From: Rhodobacterales bacterium UBA3080
GTDB taxonomy: Bacteria; Pseudomonadota; Alphaproteobacteria; Rhodobacterales; Rhodobacteraceae
Assembly (NCBI GenBank): GCA_002366645.1
Contig: DFBM01000146.1
Span: 2,251-14,836 of the forward strand
Length of the DNA: 12,586 bases
Direction: 5' to 3'
Shown here: in pieces, positions 6,616-12,586 of the stretch
Position numbering within the stretch: position 1 is the first letter of the stretch
Layout: each line of letters starts with the position of its first letter
Made by a program: the position numbers and the translations under genes
Notes under the pieces: generated by a model
The model's database searches: none
Told to the model about the DNA's origin: nothing
What the model saw: only the letters and a program-made list of their open reading frames with translations

Positions 6616-6632
6616 CGGGATTGGCCCTCCCG
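6616..6632 (+). promoter_or_regulatory. Small hairpin upstream of pckA
   Basis: CGGGA (6616-6620) and TCCCG (6628-6632) are perfectly complementary around a seven-base loop. There is no following T-run, so it is not a terminator; it may be a protein site or a leader structure. Confidence 0.25.
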
Positions 6633-6659
6633 GTTATGCAGTAATCTCTCTGTTATAGG

Positions 6660-6687
6660 GGGGTTTGTCATGGCACGCATAAGCCCC
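6660..6687 (+). promoter_or_regulatory. Possible leader hairpin just before the pckA ribosome site
   Basis: GGGGTTT (6660-6666) can pair with AAGCCCC (6681-6687) as seven pairs with one U-G wobble and a 14-base loop. It ends 10 bases before the AAGGAG (6698-6703) of pckA and could affect translation if transcription begins upstream of it. Confidence 0.25.
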
Positions 6688-6712
6688 TCGTTTGTTCAAG
6701 GAGCGTACATCA

Positions 6713-8320
6713 ATGGAAACAGGCAAGGTCAACCCGACCCAGACGTTAGGGAAGACTGGCATTCCAGATGTCGGAAAGATTCACTACAACTTAAAAGAAG
6801 CAGCCCTGATGCAGGCAGCTGTCGCCAACGGAGAAGGTGAAATCGGTAACGGAGGCACATTTCTGGTCTCCACCGGCAAGCATACCGGGCGCTCGCCCCA
6901 GGATAAATTTGTTGTTCGCGAGGCTTCGGTAGAAGACACCATCTGGTGGGAAAATAACAAACCCATGGATCCGGCAGCTTTCGACGTTTTGCACGCCGAT
7001 ATGCTGGAACATGTGAAAGGTGGCGAGCTTTACGTCAATGACCTTTATGGTGGGGCCGATCCAGCCCATCGTCTGAACGTGCGCGTTATTACCGAATTGG
7101 CTTGGCATGGTCTGTTCATCCGGCATTTGCTACGTCGCCCACAAATGGAAGAGCTGGCCGATTTCCTGCCGGAATTCTGCATCGTTAACTGCCCAAGCTT
7201 TAACGCTGATCCTGCGCGCCACGGCTGCCGCTCCGAAACCGTGATCTCTATTTCCTTCGAGAAGAAACTGATCCTGATTGCGGGCACTTCCTATGCGGGT
7301 GAAAACAAGAAAAGCGTGTTCTCGATTCTGAACTACCTGCTGCCGGACGAAAACGTGATGCCGATGCATTGCTCGGCAAACCACGCACCGGACGATGTGG
7401 ATGACTCCGCTGTGTTCTTTGGCTTGTCCGGAACTGGCAAAACAACCCTGTCGGCTGATCCGGAGCGTATTCTGATCGGCGACGACGAGCATGGTTGGTC
7501 CGACAACGGCATCTTCAATTTCGAGGGTGGTTGCTACGCCAAAACCATCAACCTGAGTGCCGAGGCTGAACCAGAGATTTACGGAACAACATCCAAGTTC
7601 GCGACCGTCATCGAGAACATGGTTTACGATCCCTACACCCGTGAACTGGATTTCGCCGACGACAGCCTGACGCCAAATATGCGTTGCGCCTATCCGCTGG
7701 ATTATATCGACAACGCGTCCGAAACGTCGCGAGGCGGTATTCCCAAAAACATCATCATGCTGACATGCGACGCTTTCGGGGTTCTGCCTCCGATCGCGCG
7801 GCTTTCGCCCGCGCAGGCGATGTACCACTTCTTGTCTGGCTTCACAGCGAAAGTACCGGGAACCGAGAAGGGCGTGGTCGAGCCGATTCCGACATTCTCT
7901 ACATGTTTTGGTGCACCGTTCATGCCACGCCGCCCCGAAGTGTACGGCAATCTTCTGCGTAAGAAAATTGCAGAAACTGGTGCGAATTGCTGGTTGGTTA
8001 ATACCGGCTGGACAGGCGGACCAAAGGGCAAAGGGGGTTCGCGTATGCCGATCCGTTCAACACGTGTGTTGCTGACCGCTGCGCTTAGCGGCAGCATGGA
8101 TGATCGCGATTTCCGCGTTGATCCGATTTTCGGGTTCGAGGTTCCGGTGTCGGTCAAGGGCGTTGCCAAAGTTCTACTTGATCCGCGCCAGACATGGGCC
8201 GAAGCGGACGATTATGACGTACAGGCGGCCAAGTTGGCGAATATGTTTGCCGACAACTTTGCGCAGTACGAAGCTTATGTCGATGACGAGGTTCTAGCGG
8301 CCGCGATCAAAGCGCAATAA
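6713..8320 (+). CDS. pckA: Phosphoenolpyruvate carboxykinase (ATP)
   Basis: A 535-residue cytoplasmic enzyme (EC 4.1.1.49) that converts oxaloacetate plus ATP to phosphoenolpyruvate, CO2 and ADP, the committed gluconeogenic step from TCA intermediates. The PEPCK-specific P-loop GLSGTGKTT is at 237-245, the kinase-2 motif LIGDDEHGW at 254-262 with metal-binding Asp258, the metal ligands Lys200 (GENKKSVFS) and His219 (MHCSAN), and substrate-binding Arg60 in TGRSPQDK. Full family length (E. coli 540). The ATG at 6713 follows AAGGAG (6698-6703) by nine bases; an in-frame TTG at 6692 would overlap that site and is rejected. Divergent from chvI across a 315-base control region, followed by an intrinsic terminator. 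The product is also the phosphoryl donor for the PTS proteins encoded next door. Confidence 0.97.
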   Translation: METGKVNPTQTLGKTGIPDVGKIHYNLKEAALMQAAVANGEGEIGNGGTFLVSTGKHTGRSPQDKFVVREASVEDTIWWENNKPMDPAAFDVLHADMLEHVKGGELYVNDLYGGADPAHRLNVRVITELAWHGLFIRHLLRRPQMEELADFLPEFCIVNCPSFNADPARHGCRSETVISISFEKKLILIAGTSYAGENKKSVFSILNYLLPDENVMPMHCSANHAPDDVDDSAVFFGLSGTGKTTLSADPERILIGDDEHGWSDNGIFNFEGGCYAKTINLSAEAEPEIYGTTSKFATVIENMVYDPYTRELDFADDSLTPNMRCAYPLDYIDNASETSRGGIPKNIIMLTCDAFGVLPPIARLSPAQAMYHFLSGFTAKVPGTEKGVVEPIPTFSTCFGAPFMPRRPEVYGNLLRKKIAETGANCWLVNTGWTGGPKGKGGSRMPIRSTRVLLTAALSGSMDDRDFRVDPIFGFEVPVSVKGVAKVLLDPRQTWAEADDYDVQAAKLANMFADNFAQYEAYVDDEVLAAAIKAQ

Positions 8321-8330
8321 CGCAAACTGC

Positions 8331-8359
8331 TTGACAAAAACATGACGTCGCCCTGAAAA
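8331..8359 (+). promoter_or_regulatory. Possible promoter for the GGT-like gene, overlapping the pckA terminator
   Basis: A perfect TTGACA (8331-8336) starts ten bases after the pckA stop. Seventeen bases on is TGAAAA (8354-8359), a weak -10 with three of six matches, lying at the terminator loop. Transcription would begin in the right arm, so this transcript would not carry the terminator and would have a leader of about 20 bases. Confidence 0.3.
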
Positions 8360-8373
8360 GGGCGGCGTCTTTT
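8344..8373 (+). terminator. Intrinsic terminator of pckA with GAAA tetraloop
   Basis: An 11-bp stem (8344-8354 with 8359-8369; one U-G wobble, otherwise perfect and G/C-rich) closes a GAAA loop (8355-8358, a stable GNRA tetraloop) and is followed directly by TTTT (8370-8373). It lies 23 bases after the pckA stop codon. Confidence 0.9.
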
Positions 8374-8388
8374 CGTTTAGGGAACTCC

Positions 8389-9891
8389 ATGGGAAATTTC
8401 GCCGTCGCTTCGGGTCACGAGCTGACCACCCATACCGCCGCCGAAGTGTTGCGCGCCGGTGGCACGGCAGTTGATGCAGCGATTGCGGGTGCGTTGATGG
8501 CTTGTGTAGCCGAACCGGTCCTCGCATCGCCCTTGGCCGGCGGGTTCTTGATGGTTTCGCCAGCAGACGGACCGTCACAAATTCTCGACGCGTTCATTCA
8601 GACCCCAAAACGAAAACGCAGTATTGCTGACGCCGACATTCGCGAAATCGAAGTTGATTTCGGACCGACAAAACAAATTTTCCACTGCGGGGCGGGTACC
8701 ATCGGTACACCGGGGCTAATTCCGGGCTTGTTCGAGGCACACAGCCAATTCGGCCGAATTTCCATGCAGGAACTTGCAGCGCCTGCCGTTGCGGCGGCGC
8801 GCGAAGGTATCGTCTTGAGCGGATTTCAGGCTGAAGTGCACGGGTATGTCGAGGCGATCCTGAAACTCTCCGAGGCCTCGAGGGCGTTGTACGCCCCGGA
8901 TGGCGAACTGCTTGGCGAGGGCGAGACGTTGCGAAATCCGCAGATGGGGGATGTCCTCGAAGTGATGGCGATGGAGGGACCGCGGTTTTTCCAGGAAGGC
9001 GAAGTGGCCAAGGCTTTGCTGTCGCTGGAGGGCGGCCATCTGACTGCGGACGACCTGAAATCCTACCGACCTATAGGGCGCAAACCTTTGCGGATTGAAC
9101 GGCGTGGATCGGAGATGGATCTAAATCCGGCGCCTAGTCTTGGCGGTGTGCAAATCGCGCTCGCATTACAGGCATTGCCCGATAACCCGGATGACCGCCT
9201 GTTGGCGCGTTGTTTGTACGAAGTCTCGCGCATTCGCAAGGCCAAGGACCTCGATCACCATCCGGCGCAGGGTGAAAAAATCCTTCTCGACCCGAAAATG
9301 GTAGCAGGATTGCGGAAAACTCTGGAGCAACATCAGGCGGCGACACGCGGGACGACACATATTTCTGTGGTCGACAAAACCGGCATGGGCGTGGCGTTTA
9401 CGCTGTCGAACGGCGAAGGTTGCGGGCTGATTGTTCCGGGAACCGGCATAATGGCCAACAACATGCTGGGCGAGGATGATCTGGTGCCGGACGGCCCAAA
9501 TTCCTGGGCGGAGAACCGGCGGCTCGCATCGATGATGTGCCCGATGGCGCTGCGCAAGAACGGTGAGCTGACGATGATGGGGTCGGGTGGTTCGAACCGG
9601 ATTTGGTCGGCGCTGGCGCAGGTGGCGTTGCGTCTTATCGACGGCGAGGAACCATTGGAAACGGCGGTTAGTGCGCCGCGTATACATATCGACGACACAC
9701 CGCATATTCTGGACTTCGAGGATACGGGCACGGAGAAGCGTCGCGAAGCGCTGCTTGAGGAGTTTCCCGAGGCAAATACTTGGCCACGTCAGACGATGTT
9801 TTTCGGTGGCGTCCACGCGGTGCGCCACAAAAAGAACGGCTTCGAGGCTGCTGGTGACGCGCGGCGTTCCGGTGCAGTGCTAACCAAATAG
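8389..9891 (+). CDS. Gamma-glutamyltransferase-family (Ntn-hydrolase) protein, cytoplasmic and shortened
   Basis: A 500-residue GGT-family protein. The N-terminal family pattern is clear (ASGHELTT, then AGGTAVDAAIAGAL at 23-36 and PLAGGFLMV at 48-56). Family proteins cleave themselves before the catalytic threonine; here that is Thr322 in GTTHISVVD, giving chains of about 321 and 179 residues. Later family motifs are NNML (357-360), RLASMMCP (378-385) and GSGGSNRI (398-405). There is no signal peptide, so unlike periplasmic E. coli GGT (580 residues) it should be cytoplasmic. The large chain is shorter around 260-320. The D-x-R-E site that in E. coli holds the gamma-glutamyl carboxylate (Arg114) reads LDAFIQTPKRK, and the NNxMDD region reads NNMLGEDD, so the substrate may not be glutathione. 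ATG 8389 follows AGGGA by five bases. Overlaps convergent tauE by 12 bases. Confidence 0.85.
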   Translation: MGNFAVASGHELTTHTAAEVLRAGGTAVDAAIAGALMACVAEPVLASPLAGGFLMVSPADGPSQILDAFIQTPKRKRSIADADIREIEVDFGPTKQIFHCGAGTIGTPGLIPGLFEAHSQFGRISMQELAAPAVAAAREGIVLSGFQAEVHGYVEAILKLSEASRALYAPDGELLGEGETLRNPQMGDVLEVMAMEGPRFFQEGEVAKALLSLEGGHLTADDLKSYRPIGRKPLRIERRGSEMDLNPAPSLGGVQIALALQALPDNPDDRLLARCLYEVSRIRKAKDLDHHPAQGEKILLDPKMVAGLRKTLEQHQAATRGTTHISVVDKTGMGVAFTLSNGEGCGLIVPGTGIMANNMLGEDDLVPDGPNSWAENRRLASMMCPMALRKNGELTMMGSGGSNRIWSALAQVALRLIDGEEPLETAVSAPRIHIDDTPHILDFEDTGTEKRREALLEEFPEANTWPRQTMFFGGVHAVRHKKNGFEAAGDARRSGAVLTK

Positions 9892-10662
9892 CCCGCGCCG
9901 CAGCAGGTTTAGCCCGGCCAGCACCAGAACAATCAGCGTGATCTTGCGAAACAGCAACTGGTCCAGCTTGTCCTGCACTTTGAAGCCAAGCGCCATCCCC
10001 GCCATCGCGGGCAAAACCATCCATGCCGACAGTGGCGTGGTCAGATCATCCAGCAGGCCCGACTGAAGATGTGCGCCTGTTAAAACGATGGCGCCGACCA
10101 GAAACGAAATCCCCTGAACTCGTACCATCTCGACCTTCGGGGTGTGCTGTGAGAGCAAGTACATCAGGATAGGTGGCCCCCAAACGCCGGATAAGCCGCC
10201 AAAAAAGCCCGAAATCAAGCCAACCAAAGGCTGGATTTTCAAAGCGACGTGGGTGGGAATATGCGGCACCCAGCCGATGATCTGGATGGTGCCGAAGACT
10301 GTTATACCGATGCCGAGAATAACAAATAGGGCGGTGTCAGGAATAATGACCACCAACTGTGCAAAGGCGTAGATCGAAAGCAGCAGCACTAGATTAAGCC
10401 GCCAGTATTTTATCAGTGAAAGCCAAGCCGCGCCAAAACCGTCGCGAAGCGATTGCCAGATGTTGGTGGTTAAGCCCGGTAAAATTAGGGCTGCTATGGC
10501 AACTTCCGCTGGCATAATTGATCCGATGCCGCTGATGCAGATCATAGGCAGACCAAAGCCAACCGCGCCTTTGGTGAACCCCGCGAAGAGCATTACGCCG
10601 AAGGCTGAGACCATGGCCAAAAGGCCGAATTCCGTGGTTAATATACCCAATGCGTCGGTCAT
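9880..10662 (-). CDS. TauE/SafE (TSUP) family membrane transporter
   Basis: A 260-residue, very hydrophobic inner-membrane protein with about eight predicted membrane segments (approximately 12-30, 38-62, 88-106, 110-130, 145-168, 183-200, 212-228, 238-255). The two halves carry the internally repeated family signatures GFTKGAVGFGLP (28-39) and GFFGGLSGVWGPP (152-164). Members are associated with transport of sulfite, sulfonates or other small organic anions; nothing here fixes the substrate. The start at 10662 gives a normal family length; only a weak AAAGA-type ribosome site lies upstream. Divergent from the acyl-CoA dehydrogenase gene with a shared 203-base region, and its stop lies inside the end of the GGT-like gene. 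No sulfonate or taurine catabolic gene is in the window. Confidence 0.9.
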   Translation of the reverse strand: MTDALGILTTEFGLLAMVSAFGVMLFAGFTKGAVGFGLPMICISGIGSIMPAEVAIAALILPGLTTNIWQSLRDGFGAAWLSLIKYWRLNLVLLLSIYAFAQLVVIIPDTALFVILGIGITVFGTIQIIGWVPHIPTHVALKIQPLVGLISGFFGGLSGVWGPPILMYLLSQHTPKVEMVRVQGISFLVGAIVLTGAHLQSGLLDDLTTPLSAWMVLPAMAGMALGFKVQDKLDQLLFRKITLIVLVLAGLNLLRRGLFG

Positions 10663-10737
10663 TCTAATCTTTCATTCAGGTTACTAATCAAGCGCGGCAG
10701 TAATTCGAACAACAACAAAGTTCCGCATTGTCATTAT

Positions 10738-10769
10738 TTGACGAATTATTGTTGCGCACGCATTGACGA
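10738..10769. repeat. Direct repeat TTGACGA in the tauE-mcd intergenic region
   Basis: TTGACGA occurs at 10738-10744 and 10763-10769, 25 bases apart. The second copy contains the candidate -35 of the downstream gene; the first may be a regulator half-site or a second -35. The rest of the 203-base region (10663-10865) is A/T-rich with no gene. Confidence 0.3.
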
Positions 10770-10789
10770 TTCGATCCAAGCGCCATAAT
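10763..10789 (+). promoter_or_regulatory. Candidate sigma-70-like promoter for the acyl-CoA dehydrogenase gene
   Basis: TTGACG (10763-10768, five of six) and CATAAT (10784-10789, five of six) are separated by 15 bases, slightly shorter than the usual 16-18. Predicted start is about 70 bases before the ATG. Good hexamers; the spacing lowers confidence. Confidence 0.45.
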
Positions 10790-10865
10790 GTCTTCGCAAC
10801 CGCACAAAACAGTTCTGCGATGCAGCATAATCTGAAGGCCAGCAGGCAACAAGGAAGAACAGCTA

Positions 10866-12536
10866 ATGACAAACGAACCACAAAGTGAAGCGCTAATTCA
10901 GGACCTTCTGGAGCATTGTCACAACGTAATTCCCGCGATCGAGACTGTGCTGAACACGGCGAAAAGCCAAATGGCTGCGCGGGTTACGGTTGATGGTCGG
11001 GTTTCGGGCAAAGCTGTGGAGCAGGAGCAATTTGCAGCGCACGGGCTTAGCTGGCTGGCGACTTATGTGGAAAGCTTGCGGCAGATGGCGAACTGGGCGC
11101 AAAACTTGCAGTCCGGCGGTCGTTTTGGCGAGATGGAACAGCTAATTTTGCAGATCGGATTTGGCGAGTATCTTAACCAGATTCGCGGCGGAATCCCTAT
11201 GTCTCAAGGCGAAATCGTGCGACTGCAGGATTTGGGTGTCGCGGATACGGCGCTTGATACGGCTGCTTTTGGCGCTTTGGCGAAGGGTAATACCGATTGC
11301 GCGCGCAAGCGCTTGGCTGAACTGATGATCGAGCGGGACGGTGTGTCGACGTTCGGGGCGTGCGGGCTCGATGAGGAATACGAGATGATCCGCGACCAGT
11401 TCCGTCGTTTTGCCGATGATAAGGTCGTGCCTTATGCCCATGAGTGGCATCTGAAGGACGAGCTTATCCCTATGGAAATATTGACGGAAATGGGTGAGTT
11501 GGGCGTTTTTGGCCTGACCATTCCGGAAGAATATGGCGGTTTCGGGATGAGCAAGACTGCGATGTGTGTGGTCTCCGAAGAGCTGTCGCGCGGGTATATC
11601 GGGGTGGGGTCGCTGGGGACCCGATCCGAGATAGCCGCGGAGTTGATTTTGGGCGGTGGCACAGAGGCGCAGAAACATGAGTGGCTGCCCAAGATTGCGG
11701 CGGCGGAAATCTTGCCGACGGCGGTGTTTACGGAGCCGAATACCGGATCGGATCTGGGTAGTTTGCGAACGCGTGCGGTGCGTGACGGGGGCGAATATGT
11801 AGTGACGGGCAACAAGACCTGGATCACCCACGCGGCGCGAACCGACGTGATGACGATGCTGGTTCGGACGGACCCTGATACGGAAAATTATTCAGGGTTA
11901 TCAATGCTTTTGGCGGAAAAGCCACGTGGTACGGAGGACAATCCGTTTCCGGCCGAGGGGATGTCTGGCGGCGAGATCGAGGTGCTCGGGTATCGGGGCA
12001 TGAAGGAATATGAACTGGGGTTTGACGGCTTCAAGGTGAAGGCGGAGAACCTGCTCGGCGGTGTTGAGGGGCAGGGGTTCAAGCAGTTGATGCAGACGTT
12101 TGAATCTGCACGTATCCAGACGGCGGCGCGGGCGATTGGTGTGGCGCAATGTGCTATGGGACTGGGCATGAAGTACGCCCTTGATCGCAAGCAGTTTGGC
12201 AAGTCTCTGATCGAATTTCCACGTATTTACAGCAAGTTAGCAATGATGGCGGTGGAGATTATGATCACACGGCAGCTGTCCTATTTCGCGGCGCGCGAGA
12301 AGGATAATGACCGTCGTTGTGACCTCGAAGCGGGTATGGCGAAACTGCTGGGTGCGCGGGTTGCGTGGATGTGTGCGGACAACGGATTGCAGATTCACGG
12401 AGGCAACGGTTTTGCGCTGGAGTATCCGATTAGCCGGGTTTTGTGTGACGCGCGTATCCTCAATATCTTCGAGGGCGCGGCCGAGATTCAGGCGCAGGTT
12501 ATTGCGCGCCGTGTGCTGGAGAAGGGGCGCAATTAG
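10866..12536 (+). CDS. mcd: Probable (2S)-methylsuccinyl-CoA dehydrogenase (acyl-CoA dehydrogenase family, extended N-terminus)
   Basis: A 556-residue flavoprotein. Residues about 168-556 are a complete acyl-CoA dehydrogenase: N domain (LTIPEEYGGFGMS, 217-229), middle domain (AVFTEPNTGSDLGSLRT, 286-302), C domain with DRKQFGK (440-446), QIHGGNGF (509-516) and the catalytic base Glu536 in NIFEGAAEIQ. Ordinary family members have about 380-400 residues; here an extra, mostly helical N-terminal part of about 165 residues precedes them. That extension plus patterns such as FGEMEQLILQIGFGEYL match my recollection of Mcd from Rhodobacter-type bacteria, which oxidises methylsuccinyl-CoA to mesaconyl-CoA in the ethylmalonyl-CoA pathway for acetyl-CoA assimilation. 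AAGGA (10851-10855) lies ten bases before the ATG. Electrons would pass to ETF. If not Mcd, it is another extended acyl-CoA dehydrogenase; the family call is certain, the substrate is likely. Confidence 0.85.
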   Translation: MTNEPQSEALIQDLLEHCHNVIPAIETVLNTAKSQMAARVTVDGRVSGKAVEQEQFAAHGLSWLATYVESLRQMANWAQNLQSGGRFGEMEQLILQIGFGEYLNQIRGGIPMSQGEIVRLQDLGVADTALDTAAFGALAKGNTDCARKRLAELMIERDGVSTFGACGLDEEYEMIRDQFRRFADDKVVPYAHEWHLKDELIPMEILTEMGELGVFGLTIPEEYGGFGMSKTAMCVVSEELSRGYIGVGSLGTRSEIAAELILGGGTEAQKHEWLPKIAAAEILPTAVFTEPNTGSDLGSLRTRAVRDGGEYVVTGNKTWITHAARTDVMTMLVRTDPDTENYSGLSMLLAEKPRGTEDNPFPAEGMSGGEIEVLGYRGMKEYELGFDGFKVKAENLLGGVEGQGFKQLMQTFESARIQTAARAIGVAQCAMGLGMKYALDRKQFGKSLIEFPRIYSKLAMMAVEIMITRQLSYFAAREKDNDRRCDLEAGMAKLLGARVAWMCADNGLQIHGGNGFALEYPISRVLCDARILNIFEGAAEIQAQVIARRVLEKGRN

Positions 12537-12547
12537 AGCGTTAACCT

Positions 12548-12567
12548 TTTCCAATAATTGCTGGAAA
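12548..12567. repeat. Short inverted repeat after the mcd gene
   Basis: TTTCCA (12548-12553) and TGGAAA (12562-12567) are perfectly complementary around an eight-base A/T-rich loop, 12 bases after the stop. No T-run follows, so a terminator is doubtful. TGTGCACA (12572-12579) next to it is palindromic. The window ends soon after, and no gene is visible in 12537-12586. Confidence 0.3.
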
Positions 12568-12586
12568 CCCGTGTGCACAACACGTA

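Larger units (their letters stand above)
6398..6712. promoter_or_regulatory. Gene-free divergent control region between chvI and pckA
   Basis: This 315-base stretch has no plausible gene. It must hold the promoters for chvI and pckA. It is locally A/T-richer than the genes and contains several short repeats and palindromes listed separately: paired AATATTCG, ACAAATTTGT, a CGGGA/TCCCG hairpin and a GGGGTTT/AAGCCCC hairpin. GAAGG-G-CCTTC (6561-6571) and GTTGCAAC (6450-6457) are also palindromic. I could not find a convincing -35/-10 pair for pckA; TATATT (6608-6613) and TATAGG (6654-6659) are isolated -10-like hexamers. Confidence 0.7.

Noticed and set aside
6692..6712. TTG start for pckA giving seven extra residues
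   Set aside because: It would lie on top of the AAGGAG ribosome site that serves the ATG at 6713.
6670..6712. ATG at 6670 as a regulatory upstream reading frame before pckA
   Set aside because: It runs out of frame deep into pckA, has no ribosome site and no attenuation-like codon run.
7130..7828. A 232-codon minus-strand frame within pckA
   Set aside because: Antisense shadow of a highly conserved enzyme; no recognisable motif.
9166..9828. A 220-codon minus-strand frame within the GGT-like gene
   Set aside because: Shadow frame; the plus-strand product contains the GGT catalytic motif in the same bases.
11142..11831. A 229-codon minus-strand frame within the acyl-CoA dehydrogenase gene
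   Set aside because: Shadow frame with Arg/His-rich low-information product; the plus frame is a complete dehydrogenase.
1..12586. A hidden mobile element, defence island, CRISPR array or new multi-gene system
   Set aside because: All long frames are accounted for by chromosomal housekeeping or signalling families. There are no terminal inverted repeats with target duplications, no regularly spaced repeats and no abrupt change in codon use that I can see.

Overview
The window looks like chromosomal DNA of an alphaproteobacterium, most likely a marine Rhodobacterales (Roseobacter/Rhodobacter-type). Three things suggest this: the chvI-chvG-hprK-rapZ-EIIA(Man)-HPr gene order next to pckA; an ATP-type PEP carboxykinase; and a long acyl-CoA dehydrogenase that best fits methylsuccinyl-CoA dehydrogenase of the ethylmalonyl-CoA pathway. 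It is gene-dense with moderately high GC. I see no transposase, phage gene, CRISPR array, tRNA or rRNA.

Layout. Positions 1-1150 (minus) hold a protein with an N-terminal MJ0042-type zinc ribbon, a long acidic linker and one membrane helix; it runs off the left edge. It diverges from a PlsC-family acyltransferase (1318-2040, plus). Converging on plsC, with its stop codon directly abutting, is a six-gene minus-strand operon read from 6397 down to 2041: chvI, chvG, hprK, rapZ, an EIIA(Man)-type PTS protein and HPr. A 315-base region without a gene (6398-6712) separates chvI from divergent pckA (6713-8320). pckA ends in a clear GNRA-loop intrinsic terminator. Only six bases after its T-tract is the ribosome binding site of a gamma-glutamyltransferase-like gene (8389-9891). 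That gene converges on, and overlaps by 12 bases, a TauE/SafE-type membrane protein (9880-10662, minus). A 203-base divergent region then leads to the probable methylsuccinyl-CoA dehydrogenase (10866-12536, plus).

How the genes fit together. ChvG/ChvI is an envelope or acid-sensing two-component system. HprK, HPr and EIIA(Man) form a regulatory PTS branch with no sugar permease in the window. Their overlapping reading frames suggest co-expression, so envelope sensing and phosphoenolpyruvate/ATP-dependent signalling are tied together. pckA makes phosphoenolpyruvate, the PTS phosphoryl donor, during gluconeogenesis. Mcd would serve acetyl-CoA assimilation, a condition in which PckA is also needed. 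The organisation is largely a known alphaproteobacterial one. I did not find a clearly new system. The most unusual points are the altered substrate-binding motifs of the GGT-like enzyme, the arginine in RapZ's Walker A motif, overlapping alternative hairpins upstream of plsC, and repeat/palindrome structures in the chvI-pckA and tauE-mcd intergenic regions.
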